A stretch of DNA of 64,000 nucleotides from Desulfoferula sp040751985. GTDB lineage: Bacteria; Desulfobacterota; Desulfarculia; Desulfarculales; Desulfarculaceae. Position 1 is the stretch's first letter. Every line of letters begins with the position of its first letter. The notes beneath the pieces are model-generated. The model ran no database searches, had not been told where the DNA came from, and worked only from the letters and a program-made list of their open reading frames with translations. Positions 31,263-38,651 of this stretch are shown in pieces. A program made the translations under genes and the position numbers. Location of the stretch: contig JBFMFU010000072.1 of the NCBI GenBank assembly GCA_040751985.1, positions 1 to 64,000 of the forward strand. Reading direction: 5' to 3'.

Positions 31263-31955
31263 ATGTCGAGCGCCAAGCCTGCGGGCATGCCCCGCCGTCA
31301 GTTCCTCGTCACCGCCGCGGCCGGCGCCGCGGCCCTGGGCCTGGGCCTGCCTGCCGCGGCCCGGGCCGACCAGTTCAAGCTGCCGGCCCTGCCCTGGGCC
31401 CAGAAGGCCCTGGAGCCCTACATCTCGGCCCGCACCATCAGCTTCCACTACGGCAAGCACCACGCCGGCTACCTGAAAAACCTCAACCAGCTCGTCAAGG
31501 GTACGCCCTGGGCCAAGATGAAGCTGGAGGAGATCATCAAGGCCTCCTACGGCAAGAACGACGCGGTGTTCAACAACGCGGCCCAGGTCTGGAACCACAC
31601 CTTCTATTGGCAGAGCATGAAGCCCGGCGGCGGCCAGCCCGCGGGCGAGCTGGCGGCCAAGATGAAGGCCGGCTTCGGCTCAATGCAGGCCTGCATCGAT
31701 CAGCTCCTCAAGGCGGCGGGCAGCCGCTTCGGCTCGGGCTGGGGCTGGCTGGCCATGAAGGACGGCAAGCTGACCGTGGTCAGCTCCAGCAACGCCCTCA
31801 ACCCCCTGGTGGAGGGCATGAAGCCGCTGATCACCGTGGACGTGTGGGAGCATGCCTACTACCTGGACTACCAGAACCGCCGGGGCGACTATCTCAAGGC
31901 CTGGGCCCAGCACCTGGCGAACTGGGACTTCGCGGCCAAAAACCTGGGCAGGTAG
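31263..31955 (+). CDS. Tat-exported iron/manganese superoxide dismutase
   Basis: The 230-residue protein begins with a Tat signal (PRRQFLVTAAAGAAALGLGL, cut after ARA), followed by a Fe/Mn SOD. The N-terminal domain has LEPYISARTISFHYGKHHAGY with the first His ligand and VWNHTFYWQSM with the second. The C-terminal domain has VDVWEHAYYLDYQNRRGDYLKA with the Asp and third His. It dismutates superoxide. Export by Tat in a folded, metal-loaded state points to periplasmic protection, unusual for this normally cytosolic family but known in some anaerobes. The gene has GGAGG before ATG 31263 and stands alone. Confidence 0.92.
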   Translation: MSSAKPAGMPRRQFLVTAAAGAAALGLGLPAAARADQFKLPALPWAQKALEPYISARTISFHYGKHHAGYLKNLNQLVKGTPWAKMKLEEIIKASYGKNDAVFNNAAQVWNHTFYWQSMKPGGGQPAGELAAKMKAGFGSMQACIDQLLKAAGSRFGSGWGWLAMKDGKLTVVSSSNALNPLVEGMKPLITVDVWEHAYYLDYQNRRGDYLKAWAQHLANWDFAAKNLGR

Positions 31956-31987
31956 GCCCGGCGCCGAACCACCGCCATTCACACGGT

Positions 31988-32007
31988 GAGGGGCCCGCGG
32001 GCCCCTC
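31988..32007. repeat. Perfect 20-bp palindrome after the SOD gene
   Basis: GAGGGGCCC-GC-GGGCCCCTC forms a perfect inverted repeat about 33 bases past the SOD stop. No T-run follows, so it may be a weak terminator or a transcript-stabilising hairpin. Confidence 0.5.
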
Positions 32008-32165
32008 CCTGGCCTGACGCCGGGGGCCGAAGAATATCCTGCCCCGGCGCATTGTCTTGTTTTATAATCTCCCGAATAAATCTGGGCTTGGCCTCATCCC
32101 GAGTTGGCGTCATCAGAGCCAGTAATGCCCTCTGAAACCGAAGACTGGTCCCAGAGGAGGAGAAG

Positions 32166-33758
32166 ATGAGTGCGCAAAGACTGCTTAGCTCTGTCCGCAC
32201 TGGCTGGTTGCTGCTGATCATCTGCCTGTTGAGTTGGCCTTTGCTCTGCTTGCCCGGCGCCCAGGCCGCCTCCCAGGGCTTCCAGGAACAATATCTCTGC
32301 GAGCACCGCGCCAAGGCCCTGGGCGGCTTCACGCCCATCTGGGTGGCCTATGCGCAGGAGGAAAAGAAAGACCCCAAGACCAAGCTCTATTACGTGGAAC
32401 TCAACGGCAAGCGCCTGGGGCCGTTCACGCTCCTGTCCACCTATTTCCCCCGCAGCGAGGATGGCCGCCACATAGCCTTCGTGGCCCAGGAAAAAGGCCA
32501 GTGGTGCGTCTACATCGACGGCCGCAAGAAATGGTGCCACGCCGCCCTGGGCTGGGTCCGCCGCTCCTGGACCTCCAGCCTGGACGGCAACACGGTCACC
32601 ATGCAGACCTCGTCCCCCATCGCGGCCTTCTCCCGCGACGGCGACCGCTTCGCCTATCAGGCCAAGTTGGCCAACAAGAAGTGGGCCGTGTTCATCAACG
32701 GCAAGCAGGGCCCCGAGTACAAGAACGTGGGCGTGGACATCCAATTCGTGGACGACACCATCTCCTACACCGCCTGGACCGACAAGGGCATAGTCAAGGT
32801 GTTCGGCCGCAAGGTGCTGGGCCCCTACAAGGACACCTGGAACAACAAATACTCCACCAACGGCGAGTACACCTGCTTCATGGCCCAGGAGGAAGGCCAG
32901 CAGGTCCTGGTGAAAAACGGCAAGGTGGTGGCCAGGAAAAAAGAGATGGGCAACTTCGGCCTGGGCCCCAAGGGGGAGATGTATTACGCCTACAAGGAAG
33001 GGGGCAAGTTCAAGCTGAACTTCCGGGACCGCGACCTGCCCGGGACCTACGACGAGATCCGCTACCCCGAGGTGAGCCCCGACGGCAAGCGCATCGCCTT
33101 CTGGGCCCGCCAGGGCAAGACCTGGCACCTGGTGGCCGATGACAAGCGCCACCCGGCCTGGGACGGATATTACCTCTACCAGGCCGGCTCGGAGCTCTAC
33201 CACATCTTCTGGAGCACCGACGCCAAGAACATCGCCTACTACGCCCGCCAGGGCGACAAGCCGGTGCTGGCCCTCAATGGCCAGGTGGTGAAGCCCGCCC
33301 GAGGCCCCCACACCTTCGCCCTGGCAGTGATCCAGGGCGAGAGGGGGCAGATCGTGGGCTCGGGCCTGATGGGCCCCCTGCTGGGGGACCGGCAGGCCTT
33401 TGTGCAGGCCCTGCTGGAGCGGGACCAATCGTCCTGCGACCCCTTTACGGCGGTGCTGCTGAACGGCAAGGTGTGCGGCGTGGTCAAGAAGGACAAGCAG
33501 TCGTTCATGGTGGTGGCCGGCCGCCAGGAGGGGCCCTACGCCGAGATAAAAAGCCCCCTGATGGCCGCGCCGGGCGGCAAGCACTACGCCTACGCGGTCA
33601 AGACCGCCCAGGGGGCCCAGATGGTGATCAACGGCAAGCTGCGCGCGCCGGTGTACGAGGCCGTGTACCGGCCCAGGTTCGACTCGGCCAAGGAGCTGTC
33701 CTGCCTGGCGCTCAAGGGAGGCAAGCTGTACCGGGTGCGCTACGCCGTGAACCCCTGA
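32166..33758 (+). CDS. Secreted beta-propeller-like repeat protein
   Basis: The 530-residue protein has a Sec signal peptide (WLLLIICLLSWPLLCL, cleaved near AQA). It is then built from repeats of about 40-50 residues in which FSRDGDRFAYQAK, VSPDGKRIAFWAR, WSTDAKNIAYYAR and similar WD40/TolB-like strands alternate with VFINGKQGPEY-type turns. This suggests a periplasmic beta-propeller with about seven to nine blades. No enzyme motif is seen. TolB-like propellers usually act in protein-protein contacts at the envelope. GGAGGAG lies 5-11 bases before the ATG. It has no obvious operon partner. Family placement is by pattern only. Confidence 0.75.
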   Translation: MSAQRLLSSVRTGWLLLIICLLSWPLLCLPGAQAASQGFQEQYLCEHRAKALGGFTPIWVAYAQEEKKDPKTKLYYVELNGKRLGPFTLLSTYFPRSEDGRHIAFVAQEKGQWCVYIDGRKKWCHAALGWVRRSWTSSLDGNTVTMQTSSPIAAFSRDGDRFAYQAKLANKKWAVFINGKQGPEYKNVGVDIQFVDDTISYTAWTDKGIVKVFGRKVLGPYKDTWNNKYSTNGEYTCFMAQEEGQQVLVKNGKVVARKKEMGNFGLGPKGEMYYAYKEGGKFKLNFRDRDLPGTYDEIRYPEVSPDGKRIAFWARQGKTWHLVADDKRHPAWDGYYLYQAGSELYHIFWSTDAKNIAYYARQGDKPVLALNGQVVKPARGPHTFALAVIQGERGQIVGSGLMGPLLGDRQAFVQALLERDQSSCDPFTAVLLNGKVCGVVKKDKQSFMVVAGRQEGPYAEIKSPLMAAPGGKHYAYAVKTAQGAQMVINGKLRAPVYEAVYRPRFDSAKELSCLALKGGKLYRVRYAVNP

Positions 33759-33773
33759 GCGGGGCGGCCCCGT

Positions 33774-34337
33774 TTAGTACTCGATGCCCTTGCGGGCCAG
33801 GTGCCCCTTATAATAGGGGTGCTTGACGGCCTTGAACTCGGTGGCGTAGTCCGCGGCGGCCAGTATCTCCGGCGCCGCGTCTATGCCGGTGAGCACCAGC
33901 TCGGTCTTGCCCCGGCAGCTCTCGATCAGCTCCAGGGCCCGCTCCAGGGCCAACACCTCGAACACCAGGGCCGAGAGCATCTCGTCGCAGATGATGACCT
34001 CGGCCCCTTCCTTTTGCGCCCGCCGGGCGTACCACAGGGCCTCCTCGGCGTGCTCGTAGTGCACGGCCTGGGGGCCCTTGGAGAGGATGAAGGGGTGCTT
34101 GCCCGGACAGCGGTAGATGATGTTCTCGGTGTGGGAGAGCAGCTTGACCTCCGAGGAGTCGCCGGACTTCATGAACTGCACGAAGAACACGCGCAGGCCG
34201 GCCGAGGCCGCCCGCACGGCCAGGCCCACGCTGCGGGTGGACTTGCCCACCCCCTGGCCGAAGCAGACGTGGATCAGGCCCAGGCCCGGCCGCTGCACCA
34301 GGCCGTGGCGCTCCTGGGGGTAGTAGAGGTGCTTCAT
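33774..34337 (-). CDS. cobO: Cob(I)alamin adenosyltransferase, CobO/BtuR type
   Basis: The enzyme transfers the adenosyl group of ATP to reduced cobalamin or cobyrinate diamide. From ATG 34337 it has 187 residues with the Walker A loop VCFGQGVGKSTRS (about residues 24-36), VFFVQFMKSG, VIICDEMLSALVF (Walker B Asp-Glu) and LVLTGIDAAPEI, all typical of CobO. A GKST loop in reverse ATP orientation is a family trait. A longer start at 34400 exists but adds unconserved residues. It lies 88 bases downstream of acr3 and could be read through from the arsenic operon. No other cobalamin gene is nearby. Confidence 0.9.
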   Translation of the reverse strand: MKHLYYPQERHGLVQRPGLGLIHVCFGQGVGKSTRSVGLAVRAASAGLRVFFVQFMKSGDSSEVKLLSHTENIIYRCPGKHPFILSKGPQAVHYEHAEEALWYARRAQKEGAEVIICDEMLSALVFEVLALERALELIESCRGKTELVLTGIDAAPEILAAADYATEFKAVKHPYYKGHLARKGIEY

Positions 34338-34425
34338 GGGCGGGCGGTCAGGCAAGGGCGCTCCTTGAGGCAGGCGGCCGCAGCCGCGCGACGCGCCCAT
34401 TGTACCCCAAAATTTTAGGCCTGGT

Positions 34426-35517
34426 TCAAGGTTCGCAGGTCAGGTGGCAGACGCCGGTGGGGGTCTGTTTGGCATAAGGGAAGTAGCGCCGCCGCAGGCG
34501 CAGGGCCACGTTGACCAGGCTGATCAACACCGGCACCTCCACCAGGGGCCCGATCACCGCGGCGAAGGCCTGGCCGCTGTCGATGCCGAACACGGCCACG
34601 GCCACGGCGATGGCCAGCTCGAAGTTGTTGGAGGCCGCGGTGAAGCTTAGGGTGGTGGCCTGCTCGTAGGTGGCCCGGGCCTTGAGGGACAGCCAGAAGC
34701 TGACGAAGAACATCAGCACGAAGTAGATGCACAGGGGCAGGGCCACCCGCAGCACGTCCAGGGGAAGCTCAACGATGTACTGGCCCTTGAGGCTGAACAT
34801 CACCAGGATGGTGAACAGCAGGGCGATGAGGGTGATGGGGCTGATCTTGGGGATGAAGCGCTCCTCGTACCACTGGCGGCCCTTGAGCTTCAGGCCCAGC
34901 ACCCGCGAGAGCACCCCGGCGATGAAGGGGATGCCCAGGTAGATGAACACGCTCTGGGCGATCTGGCCGATGGAGATGTTGACCTCCATGCCCTTGAGGC
35001 CCAGCCATTCGGGCAGCACGGTGATGAAGAACCAGGCGTAGAGCGAGAAGAACAGCACCTGGAAGATGGAGTTGAAGGCCACCAGCCCGGCGCAGTACTC
35101 GCGGTCGCCCTGGGCCAGGTCGTTCCAGACGATGACCATGGCGATGCAGCGGGCCAGGCCGATCAGGATCAGCCCCACCATGTAGGCCGGCTGGCCGGAG
35201 AGGAAGGCCACGGCCAGGGCGAACATCAGTATGGGCCCGATGACCCAGTTCTGCACCAGGGACAGCGCCAGCACCCGCGTGTTCTTGAACACCTGGCCCA
35301 GCTGCTCGTAGCGCACCTTGGCCAGGGGCGGGTACATCATCAGGATCAGGCCGATGGCGATGGGCAGGTTGGTGGTGCCCACCGAGAAGTGGTCCATGAA
35401 GGTGCGCACCCCCGGGAACTGGTAGCCCCAGGCCACGCCCAGGGCCATGGCCAGGAAGATCCACAGGGTCAGCAGGCGGTCCAGGAAAGAAAGCTTCTTG
35501 ACGGCGGTCGGGGGCAT
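34426..35517 (-). CDS. acr3: Arsenite efflux transporter ACR3
   Basis: The 363-residue, ten-helix protein is an ACR3/ArsB-like arsenite antiporter of the BASS superfamily. The essential Cys lies in LILIGLARCIAMVIVWNDL (about residue 131), and the essential Glu in IGPLVEVPVL (about residue 322). YVLMFF-type helices and SFTAASNNFELAIA are family marks. It extrudes arsenite produced by the ArsC encoded upstream. It follows arsR by 31 bases on the minus strand, giving the order arsC-arsR-acr3. The start ATG 35517 was chosen because upstream in-frame codons are not conserved. Confidence 0.94.
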   Translation of the reverse strand: MPPTAVKKLSFLDRLLTLWIFLAMALGVAWGYQFPGVRTFMDHFSVGTTNLPIAIGLILMMYPPLAKVRYEQLGQVFKNTRVLALSLVQNWVIGPILMFALAVAFLSGQPAYMVGLILIGLARCIAMVIVWNDLAQGDREYCAGLVAFNSIFQVLFFSLYAWFFITVLPEWLGLKGMEVNISIGQIAQSVFIYLGIPFIAGVLSRVLGLKLKGRQWYEERFIPKISPITLIALLFTILVMFSLKGQYIVELPLDVLRVALPLCIYFVLMFFVSFWLSLKARATYEQATTLSFTAASNNFELAIAVAVAVFGIDSGQAFAAVIGPLVEVPVLISLVNVALRLRRRYFPYAKQTPTGVCHLTCEP

Positions 35518-35548
35518 GAACCGGTCTCCGGGTTGGGGGCACGAGGGC

Positions 35549-35920
35549 TCAGCCCCGACAGCGGCCCTGTTGACGGCACAGCGCCTCTTTGTCCAGGCGC
35601 AGTATCTTCTGCAGGCGGGCCGCGTCACGGCGGACCCGCGGCGAGCCTTGCAGCCACTTGGCGGCCCAGGCCAGGGCCTGGCGCACCGCCGGGGAGGCGC
35701 CCCGGCCGGCCAGGCGGTAGTGGACCCAGCGGCCCTCTTTCCAGCTCTCCACCAGCCCGGCGGCGCGCAGCACGGCCATGTGCTTGGACACGGTGGAGGG
35801 GGCCAGGCCCAGCAGCTCGGTGATCTGGCAGACGCACAGGGCCCGGCCCTGCAGGGCCATCACCGCCCGCAGGCGGTTCTCCTCGCCCAGGGCCTTATTT
35901 ATGGCGGCTATCTGTTCCAT
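35549..35920 (-). CDS. arsR: ArsR-family arsenic-responsive repressor
   Basis: The 123-residue winged-helix protein starts MEQIAAINKALGEENRLRAVMAL, in two parts MEQIAAINKALG and EENRLRAVMAL. It has the metal site ALCVCQITELLG, whose Cys-x-Cys binds As(III) in canonical ArsR, and the recognition helix APSTVSKHMAVLRAAGLVE. A tail CRQQGRC may add thiols. It should bind as a dimer and release DNA on arsenite. I prefer ATG 35920; GTG 35941 would add seven residues. A TATAAT sits between the two candidates, so a promoter within the arsC-arsR gap is possible. Confidence 0.9.
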   Translation of the reverse strand: MEQIAAINKALGEENRLRAVMALQGRALCVCQITELLGLAPSTVSKHMAVLRAAGLVESWKEGRWVHYRLAGRGASPAVRQALAWAAKWLQGSPRVRRDAARLQKILRLDKEALCRQQGRCRG

Positions 35921-35980
35921 GGCGATATTATACTTCGCCACATGACGAATTGCCCCTTAATAAAAAAGCGCCGCCGGGGC

Positions 35981-36409
35981 TCAGGCCAGATCCTCAACCA
36001 GCTTGGCCACCGTCTCTTTGATCTGGTCGCGTATCTGGCGGGCGGCGGCGAGCTTTTGTTCATGGCTGCCGGTGAGGGCGGCCGGGTCCGGGAAGGGCAG
36101 GTGCAGGCGCCTGGTGATGCCGGGGAACAGGGGGCACTGGCTCTCCCGGGAGGCCTCGCACACGGTGATCACGTACTGATATACCCGGCCGGACTTGAAC
36201 AGCTCGAAAACGCTCTGGGGCTTCTGGCCGCTGATGTCGATGCCCTCTTCCCGGAGCACCTCCACCGCCAAGGGATTGAGGGGGCCGGGCTCCAGTCCGG
36301 CGCTCTCCACCTGGAAGCGGTCGCCGCCCATCTGCTTCATGTAGGCCTCGGCGATCTGGGAGCGGGCGCTGTTGTGGGTGCACACGAACAACACCTTGAT
36401 GCCAGGCAT
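35981..36409 (-). CDS. arsC: Arsenate reductase, thioredoxin-linked (LMW phosphatase-like)
   Basis: The 142-residue protein has the LMW-PTP P-loop FVCTHNSARSQIAEA (CX5R; Cys at residue about 9). The second and third redox cysteines lie in ITVCEASRESQCPLF (about residues 79 and 86), and the FPDPA loop is also present. It reduces arsenate to arsenite through a Cys relay regenerated by thioredoxin. ATG 36409 has GAGGGAAG close upstream; an in-frame ATG at 36433 is less likely. It is the first gene of the arsenic set, 60 bases before arsR. Confidence 0.92.
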   Translation of the reverse strand: MPGIKVLFVCTHNSARSQIAEAYMKQMGGDRFQVESAGLEPGPLNPLAVEVLREEGIDISGQKPQSVFELFKSGRVYQYVITVCEASRESQCPLFPGITRRLHLPFPDPAALTGSHEQKLAAARQIRDQIKETVAKLVEDLA

Positions 36410-36512
36410 GTTCTTCCCTCCGCTGCGGGTCATGGCTCGGCAACTTAATTCTGACGCGCGGGGCGGGATTTGTATCGTGACAATTCGGCGTCTTTTGCAG
36501 GGCGGAGGCCCG

Positions 36513-37466
36513 CTACTGGCAGCAGGCCTGCAGCCGAGCCAGGAAGTCGGCCTCTTTTAGCCGCCAGCCCACCAAGGCCAGGCGGCTGGGCCCGCTGAAC
36601 TCCTGGGGCTCCCAGGAGGGCCGGCGATAGGTGTAGTTCAGGGCCAGGGGGCCGGCCTCGGTGCGCACAAAGCCCTTGACCCGGAACATCTCCCAGGGCA
36701 GCGCGGCCAGGAACTCATCCAGGCAGGCCCGGCGCAGGGGGGACTGGCTCTCGAAGAAGAAGGAGACGAAGCCGTCGCCGCCCGGCCGGTGGTCCGGGCC
36801 CTCGGCCAGGGAGGTGATGGGACGCAGGTCCAGGTTAGCTGCCCCGGCGGGCCGGCGGCCGCGGCCCTGGGGGTTCAGGATCAGCTCGCGCTCCACGGCG
36901 CAGTGCACCACCGGCAGCAGGCGGGCGCCGGGGTTGATCTGGCTTAGGGCGGCCAGGGCCGGCTCCACCTGCTGGGGCGCGATGAGGTCGGTCTTGTTCA
37001 GGAGCACCAAGTCCCCCGCCTGGATCTGGTTCTGGTAGAAGGGGCCGAACATCTTGCGCATGCCGAACATCTCGGCCTCCACCACCGTGACCACCGAGGC
37101 CAGGGCCACCGGCCGCTCTTTGGCCACCTCCTGCACGGCGTCGATCAGGTGGCTGGGGTCGGCCACGCCGGTGGTCTCCACCACCACCCGCTGGGGCCCG
37201 AAGCCGGTCAGCAGATCGCCCAGGGTGCGCACGAAGTCCACCCGCAGCTCGCAGCAGATGCAGCCCGCGCGCAGCTCGCGCACCTGGGAGGAGAAGCCGC
37301 TTAAGAGCTCGCCGTCGATGCCCAGCTTGCCGAACTCGTTGACCAGCACCGCCAGGGATTCGTCGGCCGGCTGCTGGGCCAGGATGCGTCGCAGCAGGGT
37401 GGTCTTGCCCGCGCCCAAAAAGCCGCAGATCAGGTGCAGGGGGACGGGTTGCTTGGGGCTGGCCAT
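36513..37466 (-). CDS. COG0523 (CobW/ZNG-type) metallochaperone GTPase
   Basis: The 317-residue protein has a GTPase domain with Walker A ICGFLGAGKTTLL (residues 13-25), the family metal motif GCICCELR (CxCC, about residues 68-71), VVETTGVADP, and NKTDL (G4). A CobW_C domain follows near residue 225 (MFRVKGFVRTEAGPLAL). Relatives deliver zinc, cobalt or iron using GTP. CobW acts in cobalamin synthesis, and the neighbouring cobO fits that, but many COG0523 proteins serve zinc homeostasis, so the metal is undecided. The gene is on its own transcript, 103 bases upstream of arsC on the minus strand. Confidence 0.88.
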   Translation of the reverse strand: MASPKQPVPLHLICGFLGAGKTTLLRRILAQQPADESLAVLVNEFGKLGIDGELLSGFSSQVRELRAGCICCELRVDFVRTLGDLLTGFGPQRVVVETTGVADPSHLIDAVQEVAKERPVALASVVTVVEAEMFGMRKMFGPFYQNQIQAGDLVLLNKTDLIAPQQVEPALAALSQINPGARLLPVVHCAVERELILNPQGRGRRPAGAANLDLRPITSLAEGPDHRPGGDGFVSFFFESQSPLRRACLDEFLAALPWEMFRVKGFVRTEAGPLALNYTYRRPSWEPQEFSGPSRLALVGWRLKEADFLARLQACCQ

Positions 37467-37580
37467 GGTTGCTCCTCTCTGGGGGTCCGCGGGTACGGGC
37501 GCGGCGGCAGATACATTTTTATATTAGCCCCGTCCGGGCGTCTGTCCAGCCCCCCGGGCCCCGCGCGGCCGGAGTTTCGC

Positions 37581-37609
37581 TTGACAATTGTCAAAGTCTC
37601 GCGGAATAT
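37581..37609 (+). promoter_or_regulatory. Promoter overlapped by a palindromic operator
   Basis: TTGACAATTGTCAA (37581-37594) is a perfect 14-bp palindrome that includes a consensus -35, TTGACA. A GAATAT -10 follows after 17 bases (37604-37609). A dimeric repressor bound to the palindrome would block RNA polymerase. Confidence 0.6.
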
Positions 37610-37809
37610 GTCATCCCAGACATGATCACCGAAACGGCCCCGCCCGGAAATGGCCCATCGCGGGCGGGGAAACGGCTGGGAGCCAAGGTGCCGGCGCGGT
37701 AGAATAGCAGCCGGCATGCCCGGCGGCTGGAGCCGCCTAGGCCGCCCGGTCTGCTACGCCCAGGCAGGGCGCGGGTTTGGGCCGCAAGCATAACCTAACC
37801 GACGGGACG

Positions 37810-37849
37810 AACCCCTGGCCTTGCCGACAAGGACGGGGGTTTTATTTTT
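37810..37849 (+). terminator. Leader terminator before the TonB operon
   Basis: AACCCC (37810-37815) pairs with GGGGTT (37836-37841), with an inner stem CCTTG/CAAGG closing a CCGA loop, and TTTATTTTT follows. Its place directly upstream of the first gene suggests regulated termination. Confidence 0.8.
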
Positions 37850-37868
37850 GGCCGGGAGGGCGGAGACC

Positions 37869-38651
37869 ATGAAGCAGAGATGGCTGGCCCGCTGGCTGAC
37901 CGCGGCGCTGCTCTTGGCCGCGGCCGGCGCGGCCTGGGCCGCGGGGCCCAGCGCCCAAGCGGTGCGCAGGCAGGCCGAGCAGGCCGTGGACGCCCGGCGC
38001 CAGGCCCAAGGCCTGGTGGACGCCTGGGCCCCCCAGCGCAGCAAGCTGATGGACCAGGCCGAGCGGCTGGAAAAAGAGCTGGCCCTGGTGCGCCGCCAGC
38101 GGACCAAGGCCGAGGCCTATTTGGCCGGCCAGAGGGCCAAGATCGCCGAGATGGAGCGCCGCCTGGCCGAGATCGCCCGCATCCGGGCCGGCCTGGAGCC
38201 GGTGCTGGACCAGACCTACCAGCGCCTGCAGGCCCTGGTGACCGCGGACCTGCCCTTCTTGTCCGGCGAGCGCGCCCAGCGCCTGGCCGAACTCAGGCGC
38301 ACCCTGAACGACTACGACGCCGGCCTGGCCGAGAAGGCCCGCCGCCTGCTGGAGGCCCTGGCCATCGAGGCCCGCTACGGCAGCACCGTGTCGGTGAGCC
38401 AGGCGGAGCTGCCCCTGGAGGGCCACACCCGCCAGGTGAACCTGCTGCGCCTGGGCCGCCTGGGCCTGTTCGCCCTGGAGCCCCAGGGCGGCCGGGCCTG
38501 GCGCTACGACCCCTCGGCCAAGAAGTACCTGCCCCTGGACGGCTTCAGCCGCGAGCTGCAGCAGGCGGCCGAGATCGCCCAGCGCCGGCGGGTGGTGAGC
38601 CTGGTGGAGCTGCCCCTGGGCCAGGCCCCGGCCCCGGAGAAGAAGCCATGA
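37869..38651 (+). CDS. DUF3450 periplasmic protein of a TonB system
   Basis: The 260-residue protein has a signal peptide (LTAALLLAAAGAAWA) and a long charged coiled coil (about residues 25-120: EQAVDARRQAQGLVDAWAP, then ERLEKELALVRRQRTKAEAY). It ends in a small globular domain (LLRLGRLGLFALEPQGG, RAWRYDPSAKKYLPLDG). This is the DUF3450 pattern, found beside ExbB/TtpC genes in TonB2-type systems, where it may contact the long ExbB in the periplasm. It starts 20 bases after the leader terminator. Its stop overlaps the next start (ATGA). Confidence 0.85.
   Translation: MKQRWLARWLTAALLLAAAGAAWAAGPSAQAVRRQAEQAVDARRQAQGLVDAWAPQRSKLMDQAERLEKELALVRRQRTKAEAYLAGQRAKIAEMERRLAEIARIRAGLEPVLDQTYQRLQALVTADLPFLSGERAQRLAELRRTLNDYDAGLAEKARRLLEALAIEARYGSTVSVSQAELPLEGHTRQVNLLRLGRLGLFALEPQGGRAWRYDPSAKKYLPLDGFSRELQQAAEIAQRRRVVSLVELPLGQAPAPEKKP

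Larger units (their letters stand above)
37467..37868 (+). promoter_or_regulatory. Leader region of the TonB operon
   Basis: The 402-base gap contains a palindromic promoter (37581-37609), a second inverted repeat ATGTC-6-GACAT (37608-37623), a 9-bp GC stem CCCCGCCCG/CGGGCGGGG around 37640-37670, and a strong terminator at 37810-37849 only 20 bases before the first TonB-operon gene. A transcript of about 200 bases would end there unless antitermination occurs. I looked for cobalamin, molybdenum-cofactor and TPP riboswitch cores and did not find them. Confidence 0.55.

Noticed and set aside
37640..37809. Possible cobalamin riboswitch before the TonB operon
   Set aside because: There is no GGAAGCCGGTG or GCCACTG core and no B12 box (AGCC-GGA-ACC-GCC). 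Only the terminator and general GC pairing are present.
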